The notes under the pieces: generated by a model
The model's input: the letters and a program-made list of their open reading frames with translations, nothing else
Database searches by the model: none
Told to the model about the DNA's origin: nothing
Shown: positions 33,473-44,387 of the stretch, one piece after another
How the letters are laid out: each line of letters begins with the position of its first letter
How positions within the stretch are numbered: position 1 is the stretch's first letter
Source of the DNA: Methylocystis heyeri
GTDB lineage: Bacteria > Pseudomonadota > Alphaproteobacteria > Rhizobiales > Beijerinckiaceae
DNA: 64,000 bases
NCBI RefSeq assembly: GCF_004802635.2
Contig: NZ_CP046052.1
Span: forward strand, 2,046,001-2,110,000
Reading direction: 5' to 3'
Program-made: the position numbers and the translations under genes

Positions 33473-35488
33473 ATGGCTCTCTGCGAGGAAAACGGCGCGG
33501 CATGTCCGCAGCAAATCAGCGACGAATGGCTGCGGCTGGCGATCGCCGCCGGCGGGATCGGGACCTGGGATTACGACCCCGCCACCGGCTCGACGATAGT
33601 CAGCGCCGAAGTGCGTTCGATGTTCGGTTTGGGCGAAAGCCGGCTCGTTACTCCCGAAGCGATCTTTTCAATGCTTGCGGAGGAAGCGCGCGGGAACGCG
33701 CGTCAGGCCTTCAGGCGGGCGCTCGATCCCCGGGGCGACGGACATTATCGCGCCGAATACAGGATACGCCGGGCCGACAATGGCGAGGAACGCTGGATCA
33801 AATCCATCGGACGGGCTTTCTTTTCCGACGGCAGACTGGTGCGCGTCATCGGAACCTGTCGCGACGTGACGGATGAGGTCTCGACGCAGAGACATCTCGC
33901 CGAGAAGACCCGGCTCGCCGAAGAACTCGCCACCATGGGAGCCTGCGTCGCATCGGTGCCCGGCGTCGTCGGCACCATGTACAGAAGCCCCGAGGGCAAG
34001 GAATGCTTTCCCTATCTCTCGGCAAAATTCAACGAGGTCTATGGTCTCGATCCCGAAGAGGCGAAGATCGACCTCGCCGCCATCGTCGCGCGGCGTCACC
34101 CCGACGACGCGGAACGCTACAGGGCCGCCATCCTCGAATCCGCGCGAAACGGAACAGTGCTTCACCACCAGTTCCGCTGGTTTCACCCGCATAAGGGCAT
34201 GGTCTGGCTCGAAGTTCAGGGCGCCCCCATGGCGCAGTCGGACGGGGGCTGCGTGTGGCACGGCTATGTCCAGGACATCACCGCCCGCAAACGGGCCGAG
34301 GATGAGCTGCGCGCCAGCGAAGCGCGTTTTCGCGCCATTTTCGAAGCCGGCCTGATCGGCGTCTTTTACTGCAACGCGGCGACCGGCGCGGTCACCGACG
34401 CCAATGACCGGTTTCTCGAGATGGTCGGTCGCAGCCGCGAGGATCTGGAGGCCGGCGCAATGAATTGGCGAGAACTGACCTCCCCCGCCAATCGCGCCGC
34501 GGCGGAGGCCGCTTCGGCGGAGCTGATGCGAACGGGAAAGATCCTTCATCTCGAGTCGGAGGGCCTGCGCACGGACGGCTCCAGAATTCCCGTGCTGGTC
34601 GCTTGCGCCCTGCTGGATAAGTCCAGTTGCGAGGCGGTGGCGTTCGTTCTCGACATCAGCGAGCAGAAGCTGAACGAACAGCGGGAAAGAAGACGCCATG
34701 CCGACCGACTCGCGACGATGCGCAACCTCGCCGCGGGCATCGCCCACGAAATCAACCAGCCGCTCGCAGCCCTGGGCACATATCTGAAGGCGATGCGCCG
34801 GCTGCTGCAAATGCCTCAGGACAAGCGCCCGAGGAGCGTCCTCGAAACGCTCGACAACGCCTCGGCGCAGGTGGCGCGGGCCGGCGCGATCGTTTCGAAA
34901 ATGCGCTCTTTCATCGCCCATGGCGAGCCGGACCAGTTTCGCCTGAACGCCCACGGGTTGATTCACGAAGCGTTGCATACCACGGCGGCCAATATCGATG
35001 CGGCGGGCGTCAAGACGTCGCTCCTGCTCGATGCTACGCAGGATGAAGTTCTGGCCGACAGGACCCAAATGGTCCTCGTCCTGGTGAATCTGATCAGCAA
35101 CGCCATCGAAGCGATGCGACCCGCATCGAGGCGGGAACTCGTCATTTCGAGCGCCTCGGACGAGAAGGAGATCAGGGTCGACGTCGCCGACACCGGCCCC
35201 GGATTGTCGGAAAAGATCAAACCCCATCTGTTCGAGCCCTTCGCCGCGACGAGGCCTAGCGGCATGGGCGTAGGGCTTTCCATCTCGCACGCGATCATCA
35301 ATGCGCATCACGGCCGCATATGGGCCGAATCGCCGCCCGAAGGCGGCGCCGTTTTCAGCTTCGCCATACCCCTCGCCAATTATCGCGGCGAGGCCGAGGA
35401 AGCAGGCGAGACTCCGGTCGAAGGGCGCGCCGCCGACGCTCTGGAGGGCGAAGCGGACAATGTCCCGCGGAACGCTCAAGGACCATGA
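33473..35488 (+). CDS. multi-PAS sensor histidine kinase
   Basis: 671 aa, soluble. There are three PAS modules (about residues 20-140, 155-280 with the PAC end GYVQDITARKRAEDELR, and 285-405). A HisKA domain follows, with the phospho-acceptor His425 in AAGIAHEINQPLAAL, then an HATPase with N box NLISNAIEAM, G1 DTGPGL and G2 GMGVGLSISHAI. The architecture is like FixL/DctB-type cytosolic sensors; no heme ligand can be claimed. Its stop overlaps the start of a response-regulator-like gene (ATGA). Confidence 0.93.
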   Translation: MALCEENGAACPQQISDEWLRLAIAAGGIGTWDYDPATGSTIVSAEVRSMFGLGESRLVTPEAIFSMLAEEARGNARQAFRRALDPRGDGHYRAEYRIRRADNGEERWIKSIGRAFFSDGRLVRVIGTCRDVTDEVSTQRHLAEKTRLAEELATMGACVASVPGVVGTMYRSPEGKECFPYLSAKFNEVYGLDPEEAKIDLAAIVARRHPDDAERYRAAILESARNGTVLHHQFRWFHPHKGMVWLEVQGAPMAQSDGGCVWHGYVQDITARKRAEDELRASEARFRAIFEAGLIGVFYCNAATGAVTDANDRFLEMVGRSREDLEAGAMNWRELTSPANRAAAEAASAELMRTGKILHLESEGLRTDGSRIPVLVACALLDKSSCEAVAFVLDISEQKLNEQRERRRHADRLATMRNLAAGIAHEINQPLAALGTYLKAMRRLLQMPQDKRPRSVLETLDNASAQVARAGAIVSKMRSFIAHGEPDQFRLNAHGLIHEALHTTAANIDAAGVKTSLLLDATQDEVLADRTQMVLVLVNLISNAIEAMRPASRRELVISSASDEKEIRVDVADTGPGLSEKIKPHLFEPFAATRPSGMGVGLSISHAIINAHHGRIWAESPPEGGAVFSFAIPLANYRGEAEEAGETPVEGRAADALEGEADNVPRNAQGP

Positions 35489-36168
35489 CCGATAGCGAAA
35501 CAACCGATGTCCTCATTGTGGGCGGCCCCGCATTACGCGCCGCGCTGCTGGAATGTTTCGCCGCGACGGCCGGATTCCAGGCGGCCGAGGCGGCCAGCGC
35601 CGGGCAAGCCCTGGAGCGCATGGAGGCGCGGAGTTTCGGCGTCGTGCTCGTGTGCGAAGATCCTGCCGGGGAGGCTTCCGAAGCGCTGCTGCGGTCGGCG
35701 CGCGCCTCAGGCTTTTCCGGAGCCGCAATTTTGCTGGCTCATGGATCGGGCGCCGAGGAACGCGGCTTCGACGCCGCCTTCGATCTGCCGGTTCGCTTCA
35801 GCCGCCTGATTTCCTGCATTCGGGCCTGCGCGGCGACGCGCGACGCGCCGGTCTCCGGAATAGCCCTGGGAGAGCAGGTCTTTTGCGAAGCGACGCAGAC
35901 GCTCGCCGGGCCCGAAGGCGCCCGCGCCCTGACCGAAAAGGAAACCGCGATCCTCGCCCGGCTTGCGCGAGCGCAGGGCGGCGTCGTCTCGCGCGACGCG
36001 CTGCTGCGCGAAATCTGGGGCTACAATTCTTCCGTCGCCACCCGAACGCTCGAAACCCATATCCACCGACTGCGCCGCAAGATCGAAAAAACCTCCCAGC
36101 GCCCCCGGCGCCTGCTGACCGCGCCCGGCGGTTACAGGCTCGCGACAGACTCGCCCGACGAGATGTGA
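35485..36168 (+). CDS. OmpR-type transcription factor with degenerate receiver domain
   Basis: 227 aa, start overlapping the kinase stop. The C-terminal winged helix (about residues 130-222) is intact: LTEKETAILARLARAQGGVV, IWGYNSSVATRTLETHIHRL, LRRKIE, PGGYRL. The N-terminal 115 residues have receiver topology but no phosphorylation pocket: the acidic pair reads VLIVGGPAL, the acceptor-strand end reads GVVLVCEDPAG with no Asp in register, and the Lys region reads DLPVRFSRL. It is likely an atypical response regulator controlled without classical phosphotransfer, or by contact with the adjacent kinase. Confidence 0.88.
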   Translation: MTDSETTDVLIVGGPALRAALLECFAATAGFQAAEAASAGQALERMEARSFGVVLVCEDPAGEASEALLRSARASGFSGAAILLAHGSGAEERGFDAAFDLPVRFSRLISCIRACAATRDAPVSGIALGEQVFCEATQTLAGPEGARALTEKETAILARLARAQGGVVSRDALLREIWGYNSSVATRTLETHIHRLRRKIEKTSQRPRRLLTAPGGYRLATDSPDEM

Positions 36169-36249
36169 TAGGGGTCGAAGCGGATTTCGGGCGCCCGGAG
36201 CGGTTATTCGCATATAGGACGGGCGGCGAACCGAGCGACGGGAGAGCGC

Positions 36250-36696
36250 ATGGCCGACGAGATAAACCTGGACGATCTCCTGCATCTGGAGCCCTTCTCG
36301 GTTTTCGAGACGTCCGCCCTGCACGAACTTCTTCTGGGCGCGGAGACCCGGCTGCTGCGCGCCGGCGACGTGCTGTTCCGGCGCGGAGACGCCTCCGACG
36401 GGGGCTTTCTCCTGACCTCGGGGTCGGCTGCGATCGAGTCGCGCGACCCCGCCAAACCCGCCGAAAAAATCCTGCGGCCGCTGGCGCTGCTGGGAGAGAC
36501 CGCCCTCATCGCGTCAACGACGCGGCCGATCACGGCGCTTGCGCGCGAACCGTCCGCAGTGCTGAAGATTTCGCGCGCGCTCGTTCACCAGACGCTCGAG
36601 AGGCATCCGGCGACCGCGGCGCGGATGCGGCAATTGTTCAGGGACCGGCTGATGCGGCTCGCCCAGAACCTGCAGATTAGCGGCGACGAAACTTAA
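36250..36696 (+). CDS. cyclic-nucleotide-binding-domain protein without DNA-binding domain
   Basis: 148 aa, a Crp/Fnr-type cNMP-binding domain: LHLEPFSVFETSALHELL, RAGDVLFRRGDASDGGFLL, the phosphate-binding cassette region LLGETALIASTTRPITALA. The protein ends after the long C helix, so no HTH. It starts 81 bases after the atypical response regulator on the same strand and may belong to the same signalling unit. Ligand unknown. Confidence 0.85.
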   Translation: MADEINLDDLLHLEPFSVFETSALHELLLGAETRLLRAGDVLFRRGDASDGGFLLTSGSAAIESRDPAKPAEKILRPLALLGETALIASTTRPITALAREPSAVLKISRALVHQTLERHPATAARMRQLFRDRLMRLAQNLQISGDET

Positions 36697-36869
36697 TCCC
36701 TCGGCATTCGGTCGGGCGCCTCCAGTTGATTGGCCGGCGAAGAAAACCCCGAGAGACGAAAATCCCTCGGGGTCATGCCCACGCGACAGAACTCGATGAA
36801 AACACGCCGGCGGGTTCCGCTCGAAGAGATCGTTCGAGCGAGAGGATTTCACGCCGGCTGCGTCGGTTG

Positions 36870-36935
36870 AACCGCCTCTTTTTTGCGGCGGTCGCTTCTG
36901 CGGATCGCGAAGCGATCTCGCGGAAGCCGGATCAT
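36870..36935 (+). repeat. dispersed repeat (family C)
   Basis: GCGGCGGTCGCTTCTGCGGA followed by TCGCGAAGCGATCTCGCGGAAGCC. The same sequence, with small changes, occurs at 44438-44486. The palindromic core is ATCGCGAAGCGAT. The surrounding gap (36697-36952) also has a CCCCGAG...CTCGGGG hairpin at about 36748-36773 and no gene. Confidence 0.65.
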
Positions 36936-36952
36936 TTTTGCGCGGAGCGCGC

Positions 36953-37348
36953 TCAGGGCGTCGTTCTGAACGCCACCCGATCGATTTCGGTCGCGGTCAT
37001 CAGGCTCGCTCTATTTTCACAGTGAAAGTTGAGCGCCTTGCCGTCCGCGGTGTCCACCATGGCGGACTGCCCGGAGGCGACTTCCACGGTCACGCGCGAC
37101 GGCTTGGCGAGGGGAGGCTCGTCGCTGTAGCTCTCCCAGCTCTCGCCGATCATCATCGTCAGCTTGCAGACGCCGCCAGCGTCAATGAAGTAGGTCACGA
37201 TATGCTTGCCGCCTTCATTGAGGCTCACAGCGCGCATAGGCTTCAGCGTCAGGGGCGACCACGTTTCCGCCGCATGGAGCGGCGCCACTTCTACGCAGGC
37301 AATCGCGCCAGCGAGAGCCAGTTTGAAAATGTGTGCTCCGAACTTCAT
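36953..37348 (-). CDS. hypothetical exported protein, 131 aa
   Basis: Start at 37348 (AAGGAAG 6 bases upstream; an ATG at 37363 is possible). A signal peptide (MKFGAHIFKLALAGAIACV, cut near LHAAE) precedes a beta-rich domain with single cysteines in GGVCKLTMMIG and LNFHCENRASL, which may pair. Family not recognised. The upstream 240 bases to 37591 are AT-rich with promoter-like stretches and no gene. Confidence 0.75.
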   Translation of the reverse strand: MKFGAHIFKLALAGAIACVEVAPLHAAETWSPLTLKPMRAVSLNEGGKHIVTYFIDAGGVCKLTMMIGESWESYSDEPPLAKPSRVTVEVASGQSAMVDTADGKALNFHCENRASLMTATEIDRVAFRTTP

Positions 37349-37591
37349 GGTGCTTCCTTTCATAGTCTTACGACCGAAGCGCTCGTTTGCCTCGATCATA
37401 GGGTCCCGCTCTTGCGCGAAGACATGAAGGAACATAGGGGGCCGATGTTGCATTGCAATGAAAAATGGTGCAGTGCGGCAATTTATCGCGTTTTGCTATT
37501 GAATTCCCGTTTTATAATAGAACAATCACATAAATGACCTCACCATCAGCGCGATGGCCCGATGTTGGCCGGGCCGTCGCCGAGGGAAGGA

Positions 37592-39769
37592 TTAGAACTC
37601 CTGCTTCAATGCCACGAAGAACCCGCGGCGCGGCCCATATTGCGGGGCGAAGACGCCGATCCCGGTTCCGTCGCGCAGTTGATATGCATGGTCGAAGAGG
37701 TTGATGACGTCGAAGCGTATCGACAGCGGCTTGCCGAAGACGGCTCCGATTTCGCGCGACAGGCCCAAATTAACCTGGGTATATGGCGAAACATGGGCCG
37801 TATTGGCGAAACCGGCCCGCAAGCCCGAGCCGAAGACGAGATCCGCCGAAGCGCGCACGCCCGACAGCACATAGGAAGCCCCGGCCGAGCCGCTCCAGGT
37901 CTGGGCGTGGTCGGTATAAATATAATGGCTTGCGATATAGGCGTATTCGTCGGGATCGAACAGGAACTGGTTTGACGACACAAAACGCGCGCGCTGGCGC
38001 GCCCAAGCGAGATTGGCGTAGGCGCGCAAATCGCCGCTCTCGTATTTCGCCTTGAACTCGACCCCGGTGTTGTAGGCCCGATCGTAATTGAAGGCGGTCT
38101 GAACCAGAGCCTGGCCGAACTGGCCGTCGTCGAGCAGATTTTTCGCCCGCTTGTTGTAGACGTCCAGTCCCGCTTCGAATTCGCGGCTGAATTTCTGCGT
38201 CACGCCGCCGTCGAAATAATCCGCGCGCTCGGGCCTTACGGCGCCGGAAAGAGCGATCCCCGGCTGCTGCGTCGTGTTGTTGTAAAGCGCAAGATTGGGC
38301 GGCGACGCCAGCGCCTGCGGCGGCGGCGTGAAATAACGCGCATAGCCGACATGGAAGGTCGTGTCTTCCTCGGGCTTGAAAAGAATCGAAGCGCGCGGGC
38401 TGAGCTGATTGGCGTCGACATATTGCCACATCTGATCGAAGCGCAGGCCGCCGTTCAACGTCAGATTATCGCGTATCTTCCATTCGTCCTGCGCGTAAAC
38501 GCCGGCGGTCCAGCCGGTCTTTGCGGCGAGATCATAAACCCCGAAAGGCGCATCAATGGGATTGCCGTCGCCGTCCAGCGGCTCCAGCGACGAACTCGAG
38601 ACATTGCGCGTGCGCTCTCCGCTGACGACGAAGCCGGCGCGCAGCGTATGGCCGCCGTCGCGACGCCAGGCGCCGTCGCCTTGCAGGCCGTTGACGAGGC
38701 TCGCGCGATAGACGTTCGAGGCGACGCCGTTGAAGACCATGTCCCCGATCTGGTCGGGCAGAAAATGCACGGTCGAATAGCGCGAGAACAAGGAAAGCTG
38801 TGCGTCGACGTCCCCCGCCGAATGGGTCGCCGCCATCACATTATAGAAATTGCGCTCCACCTGGGTCTCGTTGAGCTTGGCGGAGTTGAACCAGCCGATT
38901 CCGAAAGCGGAAAATTGCGGCGCCTGTCCCGGGCTGTTCGGAATCTGAAAATTGGCGACCGAGGTTCCGGTCAAGAAAGTGAGCCGGTTGGCGCCGTCGA
39001 TGGCGTAGGAGGCATAGCCGAAGAACTTCCCCTGCTGGGTCAGGTCGTGAATCGCCTCATGGCTCGGCGTCGGATTTTCAATGCCGAGGTTGTTTTGCGT
39101 CAGCCGCCCGGCGGCGAAGACCTCCCATTGGCCGCTCTTCGCGCCATATTCGAAAGCGCCTTGCCCGGTTCCATGGCTGCCGCCATAGGCCGTGACGCTT
39201 CCGTAAGGCGCGGCCGGCGCCTCGCGCGAGACGATATCGACGAGGCCCGCGGTGCGCAGGCCATATTGCGCCGGCAAAGCGCCGGTCACGAGCGACATGG
39301 AGCCGATGAAGCCGGTCTCCATCACCTGCCCGAAACCGGCGACGCCGTCCGGCAGCATGACGCCATTGACGCGATATTGCAGATTGGCGTGCTCGTTGCG
39401 CACATGAAGATTGCCGCCCGCCGCGGAATCCTGCGTCACGCCGGGAGCCTGAAGCAGAATCTTGTCGAGCGGCGTCTCATTGCCCTGCGGCAAGGACTCG
39501 ATGTCCTTGCGGTCGAGGGCATAGACATTCGCCCCCTCCTTCGGCAGCAGCCTTTCCAGCGCGGCCGCGCGCGGGTCGGACGCAGCGGCCGGCGTCGGCG
39601 GCGGGGTTTGCGCGGGAGCGGGTTCTGCCGGGGCCGGCTTCGCCATGTCGGAGGACGCCGATCCCACCTCGATCGTGGGTAGCGCCTCCTGAGCCGAAGC
39701 CGCCCAGTTGCAGCTCGTTAAACCTACCCCTGCGAGGGACAATAGCCGCCAGGCTTTTCGACTTTTCAT
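37592..39769 (-). CDS. TonB-dependent outer-membrane receptor
   Basis: 725 aa: a signal peptide (LLSLAGVGLTSCNWAASAQE), then a Pro/Ala linker, a plug domain from about residue 75 (LLQAPGVTQDSAAGGNLHVR, RVNGVMLPDGVAGFG), and a 22-strand-type barrel ending RRGFFVALKQEF with a terminal Phe. It imports a metal complex or other small ligand using TonB energy. No TonB/ExbBD or ABC genes are adjacent. A near-perfect 32-bp palindrome 178 bases upstream looks like a Zur box, which would make zinc the best guess (inference). Confidence 0.92.
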   Translation of the reverse strand: MKSRKAWRLLSLAGVGLTSCNWAASAQEALPTIEVGSASSDMAKPAPAEPAPAQTPPPTPAAASDPRAAALERLLPKEGANVYALDRKDIESLPQGNETPLDKILLQAPGVTQDSAAGGNLHVRNEHANLQYRVNGVMLPDGVAGFGQVMETGFIGSMSLVTGALPAQYGLRTAGLVDIVSREAPAAPYGSVTAYGGSHGTGQGAFEYGAKSGQWEVFAAGRLTQNNLGIENPTPSHEAIHDLTQQGKFFGYASYAIDGANRLTFLTGTSVANFQIPNSPGQAPQFSAFGIGWFNSAKLNETQVERNFYNVMAATHSAGDVDAQLSLFSRYSTVHFLPDQIGDMVFNGVASNVYRASLVNGLQGDGAWRRDGGHTLRAGFVVSGERTRNVSSSSLEPLDGDGNPIDAPFGVYDLAAKTGWTAGVYAQDEWKIRDNLTLNGGLRFDQMWQYVDANQLSPRASILFKPEEDTTFHVGYARYFTPPPQALASPPNLALYNNTTQQPGIALSGAVRPERADYFDGGVTQKFSREFEAGLDVYNKRAKNLLDDGQFGQALVQTAFNYDRAYNTGVEFKAKYESGDLRAYANLAWARQRARFVSSNQFLFDPDEYAYIASHYIYTDHAQTWSGSAGASYVLSGVRASADLVFGSGLRAGFANTAHVSPYTQVNLGLSREIGAVFGKPLSIRFDVINLFDHAYQLRDGTGIGVFAPQYGPRRGFFVALKQEF

Positions 39770-39946
39770 TGCTTCTTACTCGGAAAATTGGCCAGTGGAG
39801 GGTCTATTTAGAAGCATGTTACACCATACATCTGTAGGAATAAGCGAAAGCTGAATCGCCTGACCGACCGCGGCGTCGTGGATTGCTCCGTCTCTCGCTC
39901 TTCGATTCATCATTGGCGGCCCCTCGCCGGCTGTTTCAGAGCCAGC

Positions 39947-39978
39947 ATGTTATAACGTTACATGTAACAATATAACAT
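39947..39978. promoter_or_regulatory. 32-bp palindrome, Zur-like operator candidate
   Basis: Arms ATGTTATA ... TATAACAT around the perfect centre TTACATGTAA, with only two mismatched base pairs in 16. The ATGTTATA/TATAACAT half-sites recall alphaproteobacterial Zur boxes. It lies 178 bases upstream of the TonB receptor (minus strand) and 155 bases upstream of the GST gene (plus strand). A second short AT-rich stretch (GCATGTTACACCATACATC) is at about 39813-39832. Confidence 0.6.
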
Positions 39979-40132
39979 TACAAGAGAGCCGTCCAGCTTC
40001 CGGCGCCGGAACGCCGCCGGCGCGAAAAAACTGACGCAGATCGACCGGGGCGGGAGGGTGCAAGGCGCGCCGTGCTAAGAGGGTATGACAAGCTCGAAAT
40101 CGGGCGAACGCATGCAAACGGAGCGCGCAGGC

Positions 40133-40783
40133 ATGAGTTTCAAGCTGATCATCGGCAACAAGCGATATTCGTCATGGTCGCTGCGGCCGTGGATTCTTTT
40201 GAAGGAATTCGGGATTCCGTTCGACGAGGAAGTGGTCCCGCTCTATCGCGACGACTCCAAGGCGAAGCTTCTGGCCTATTCGCCGGCGGGAAAAGTTCCA
40301 ACGCTCCTGCACGAGGGACGCAGCATATGGGACTCTCTCGCGATCATCGAATATCTGGCCGAGCTTTTCCCTGACCGGCCGATCTGGCCGCGCGAACCCG
40401 CCGCCCGCGCCTTTGCCCGATCGCTCGCCTGCGAGATGCATTCGGGGTTTGGCGCCCTGCGCAGCGAATGCCCGACCAATTTCTGCCGCCGGCCCAAGCC
40501 GGTCTCACTGTCCGAGGCCGCGCGCGCGGATCTCGCCCGCATCGACGAAGCCTGGCGAGACGCCCGCGCGCGTTTCGGCGAGAGCGGGCCGTTCCTGTTC
40601 GGCGCCTTCAGCGCGGCCGACGCCATGTTCGCGCCCGTGGTCATTCGCATCGAAGGCTATGACCTATCCGTTTCTCCGCAAGCCCGCGCCTATATGGAGG
40701 CGATAAAGGGGCTTTCCTCATGGAAAGAATGGCTCCGCGAGGGGGCAAGGGAAGAGTGGATTCTGGAGAGGTATGAGCTGTAG
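40133..40783 (+). CDS. glutathione S-transferase family protein
   Basis: 216 aa from MSFKLIIGNKRYSSWSLRPW (ATG at 40133). The thioredoxin-fold N-terminal domain has SSWSLRPWILLKEFGIPF and the cis-Pro motif GKVPTLLHEG; the SNAIL-type turn reads IWDSLAIIEYL. The helical C-terminal domain has FSAADAMFAPVVIRI. A cytosolic GST of the zeta/omega-like bacterial group; the substrate is unknown. Divergent from the TonB receptor. Confidence 0.92.
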   Translation: MSFKLIIGNKRYSSWSLRPWILLKEFGIPFDEEVVPLYRDDSKAKLLAYSPAGKVPTLLHEGRSIWDSLAIIEYLAELFPDRPIWPREPAARAFARSLACEMHSGFGALRSECPTNFCRRPKPVSLSEAARADLARIDEAWRDARARFGESGPFLFGAFSAADAMFAPVVIRIEGYDLSVSPQARAYMEAIKGLSSWKEWLREGAREEWILERYEL

Positions 40784-41454
40784 TAGCGCAGGCGGCGAAA
40801 CGCCGGCGCGGTAGAGCGCGCCAGCGGGCCAGAGTGGGCGAGGCGTTGACGACTGTTGCAGACGAAAGAGACGCTCCGAGCAAATGGCAGGCGCGCAAAA
40901 CAAAATTGTCGCAACAGCTGATTCGTCATTGACGAAAGCGGTTTATGGGTTCACCTTTGTGTCATATCGCGAGCGTGAGGGCAGGCAAGTCAACCCGCCC
41001 TTGGCGAGAGGGACCTCGCAAATCGGCGCGATAACAGAGCTCATCCTTTCGAGAGGTAAGCGAGGTGTGCATGACTCCACCGGGTAGCAAGGGGCGGCCT
41101 CTCCAGGGTCGCTAAGTCTCGAAGAACTCCACACTGACATTCCAGACACGCCAATATCGATCACACATCTCCGAGCGGGAAGCGGAACGCGAAGGCCAAG
41201 CGCGCCACATGCCTGCCGATAGCTGGGTATTCCCAGAGATGTTTCGCAAGGCGAAGTCGTCTCGTCGGCCTCGTAGCGCTCAACGCGCTGCGGGGCCTTC
41301 GTCTGTCGGGCGGTCGCCTCATTGGGCGAGCGCGCCGTCACTGCGAGGAGCAACGCGACGAAGCAGTCCAGGGGATTGTTACGGCTCTGGACCGCTTCGC
41401 CTGCGGCTCGCGATGACGGCGTGGTTGTGAACCACTGACGCTTGCGGAGCTCCG
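40784..41454. other. 670-bp gap with decayed sequence
   Basis: No ORF on either strand looks like a protein. The right part (about 41334-41422) has the dispersed repeat beginning CACTGCGAGGAGCAACGCGA and ending GGCTCGCGATGACGG, a form seen widely between proteobacterial genes. The rest, including CGTGAGGGCAGGCAAGTCAA, is unassigned and may be remnant mobile or coding DNA. Confidence 0.4.
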
Positions 41455-42237
41455 CTACCCCATCGTCGACCTGAAGGCCCCGCCGTCGAGCAGGATGTTC
41501 TGGCCGATCATATAGCCGGCATATCGGCTGCACATGAATGCCGCCATCGCGCCGAATTCTTGCGGAGAGCCGAAACGCCCCGTCGGATTGGCGGCGTAGG
41601 CTTCGTTTCTGATCTCTTCGACCGACATCCCCCGGGCGCTCGCCGTTTTCTGAAGGAGCGAGGCGATACGATCGGTTTCGTGCATCCCCGGCAAAAGATT
41701 GTTGATGACGACGCCATGTCTCGCCACCTGCCGCGCCACGCCCGCGACGAAGCCGGTAAGGCCGCTTCGCGCCGCATTGGACAATCCCAACTCCTCGACC
41801 GGCGATTTGACCGTCGCCGAAGTGATGTTGACGATCCGACCCCAGCCGCGGTCGATCATGCCGGGCAGAACGCTTTTGATCAGCATGATGGGCGTCAGCA
41901 TATTGGCGTCGATGGCGCCGAGCCAGGCGTCCCGATCCCAATCCGACCACATGCCCGGCGGCGGCCCCCCGGCATTGGTGATGAGAATATCGGGCGCGGG
42001 CTCCGCTTCGAGCAATAGCCGCCGCCCCGCCTCAACCGTCACGTCCGCGGCGACTGTGCGCACCTCGACGCCATAGCGCGCGCTTATCTCTTTTGCGGTT
42101 CGCTCCAGCGTTTCCGCGGTGCGGGCGTTGAGCGTCAAACCAACGCCGGCCTCCGCCAATTTCTCGGCGACGCCGCGCCCCAGCCCTTTCGAACTGCCGC
42201 AAACAATCGCGCGCCTGCCCTTAATGCCGAGATCCAT
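41455..42237 (-). CDS. SDR family oxidoreductase with atypical active site
   Basis: 260 aa, a Rossmann-fold short-chain dehydrogenase: cofactor loop GSSKGLGRGVAEKL, ILITNAGGPPPG, GRIVNITSATVKSP with the Ser. At the YxxxK position it reads GLSNAARSGLTGFV, so Tyr and Lys of the canonical triad are absent. A known subgroup shares this NAARSGLTG form. The C-terminal GQNILLDGGA is intact. A catalytic role other than classical ketone reduction is possible. Confidence 0.88.
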   Translation of the reverse strand: MDLGIKGRRAIVCGSSKGLGRGVAEKLAEAGVGLTLNARTAETLERTAKEISARYGVEVRTVAADVTVEAGRRLLLEAEPAPDILITNAGGPPPGMWSDWDRDAWLGAIDANMLTPIMLIKSVLPGMIDRGWGRIVNITSATVKSPVEELGLSNAARSGLTGFVAGVARQVARHGVVINNLLPGMHETDRIASLLQKTASARGMSVEEIRNEAYAANPTGRFGSPQEFGAMAAFMCSRYAGYMIGQNILLDGGAFRSTMG

Positions 42238-42373
42238 TGGGGCTCCTCAAATTATGTTGATCCGAGCCAATCCCCTCATCCCGAGGAGGCCTCGAAGGAG
42301 GCCGTCTCAAGGGATGGGCCGCCCGCAGAGTTTAGGAGATTTCTCCCTTTGCACATCCTTCGAGACGCCCGCT

Positions 42374-42490
42374 TGGGCGCATTCCGCAAAAGTTGAAAGA
42401 CTTTTGCGAGACGAATGCGGCCCCACAATCTAATTCTGGCACGATTTCTTATCGCTCGAACGAATCCGTTCGAGCGGAAAGCGCGCCGCG
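42374..42490 (+). repeat. dispersed composite palindromic repeat (family A)
   Basis: GCGCATTCCGCAAAAG / CTTTTGCGAGACGAATGCG inverted module, then GGCACGATTTCTTATCGCTC with the hairpin CGAACGAATCCGTTCG and GCGGAAAGCGCGCC. It is the best-preserved plus-orientation copy; compare 11044 (plus) and 1463 (minus). Confidence 0.75.
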
Positions 42491-42580
42491 AGCCCTCAGG
42501 ATGATGTTGGGAAAGCGACAGCTTCACCCAATCGTAGCGCCGCCCGCCCCCACTTCCTAATCCGCCACATTTCGCTTTAA

Positions 42581-44368
<1,788 letters not shown>

Positions 44369-44387
44369 TGCGAATTCCGCTCTTTTG

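Noticed and set aside
40943-41950. 335-codon minus-strand frame spanning the SDR 3' end and the gap
   Set aside because: It reads the SDR in a wrong frame and then unassigned gap DNA; no protein-like pattern.
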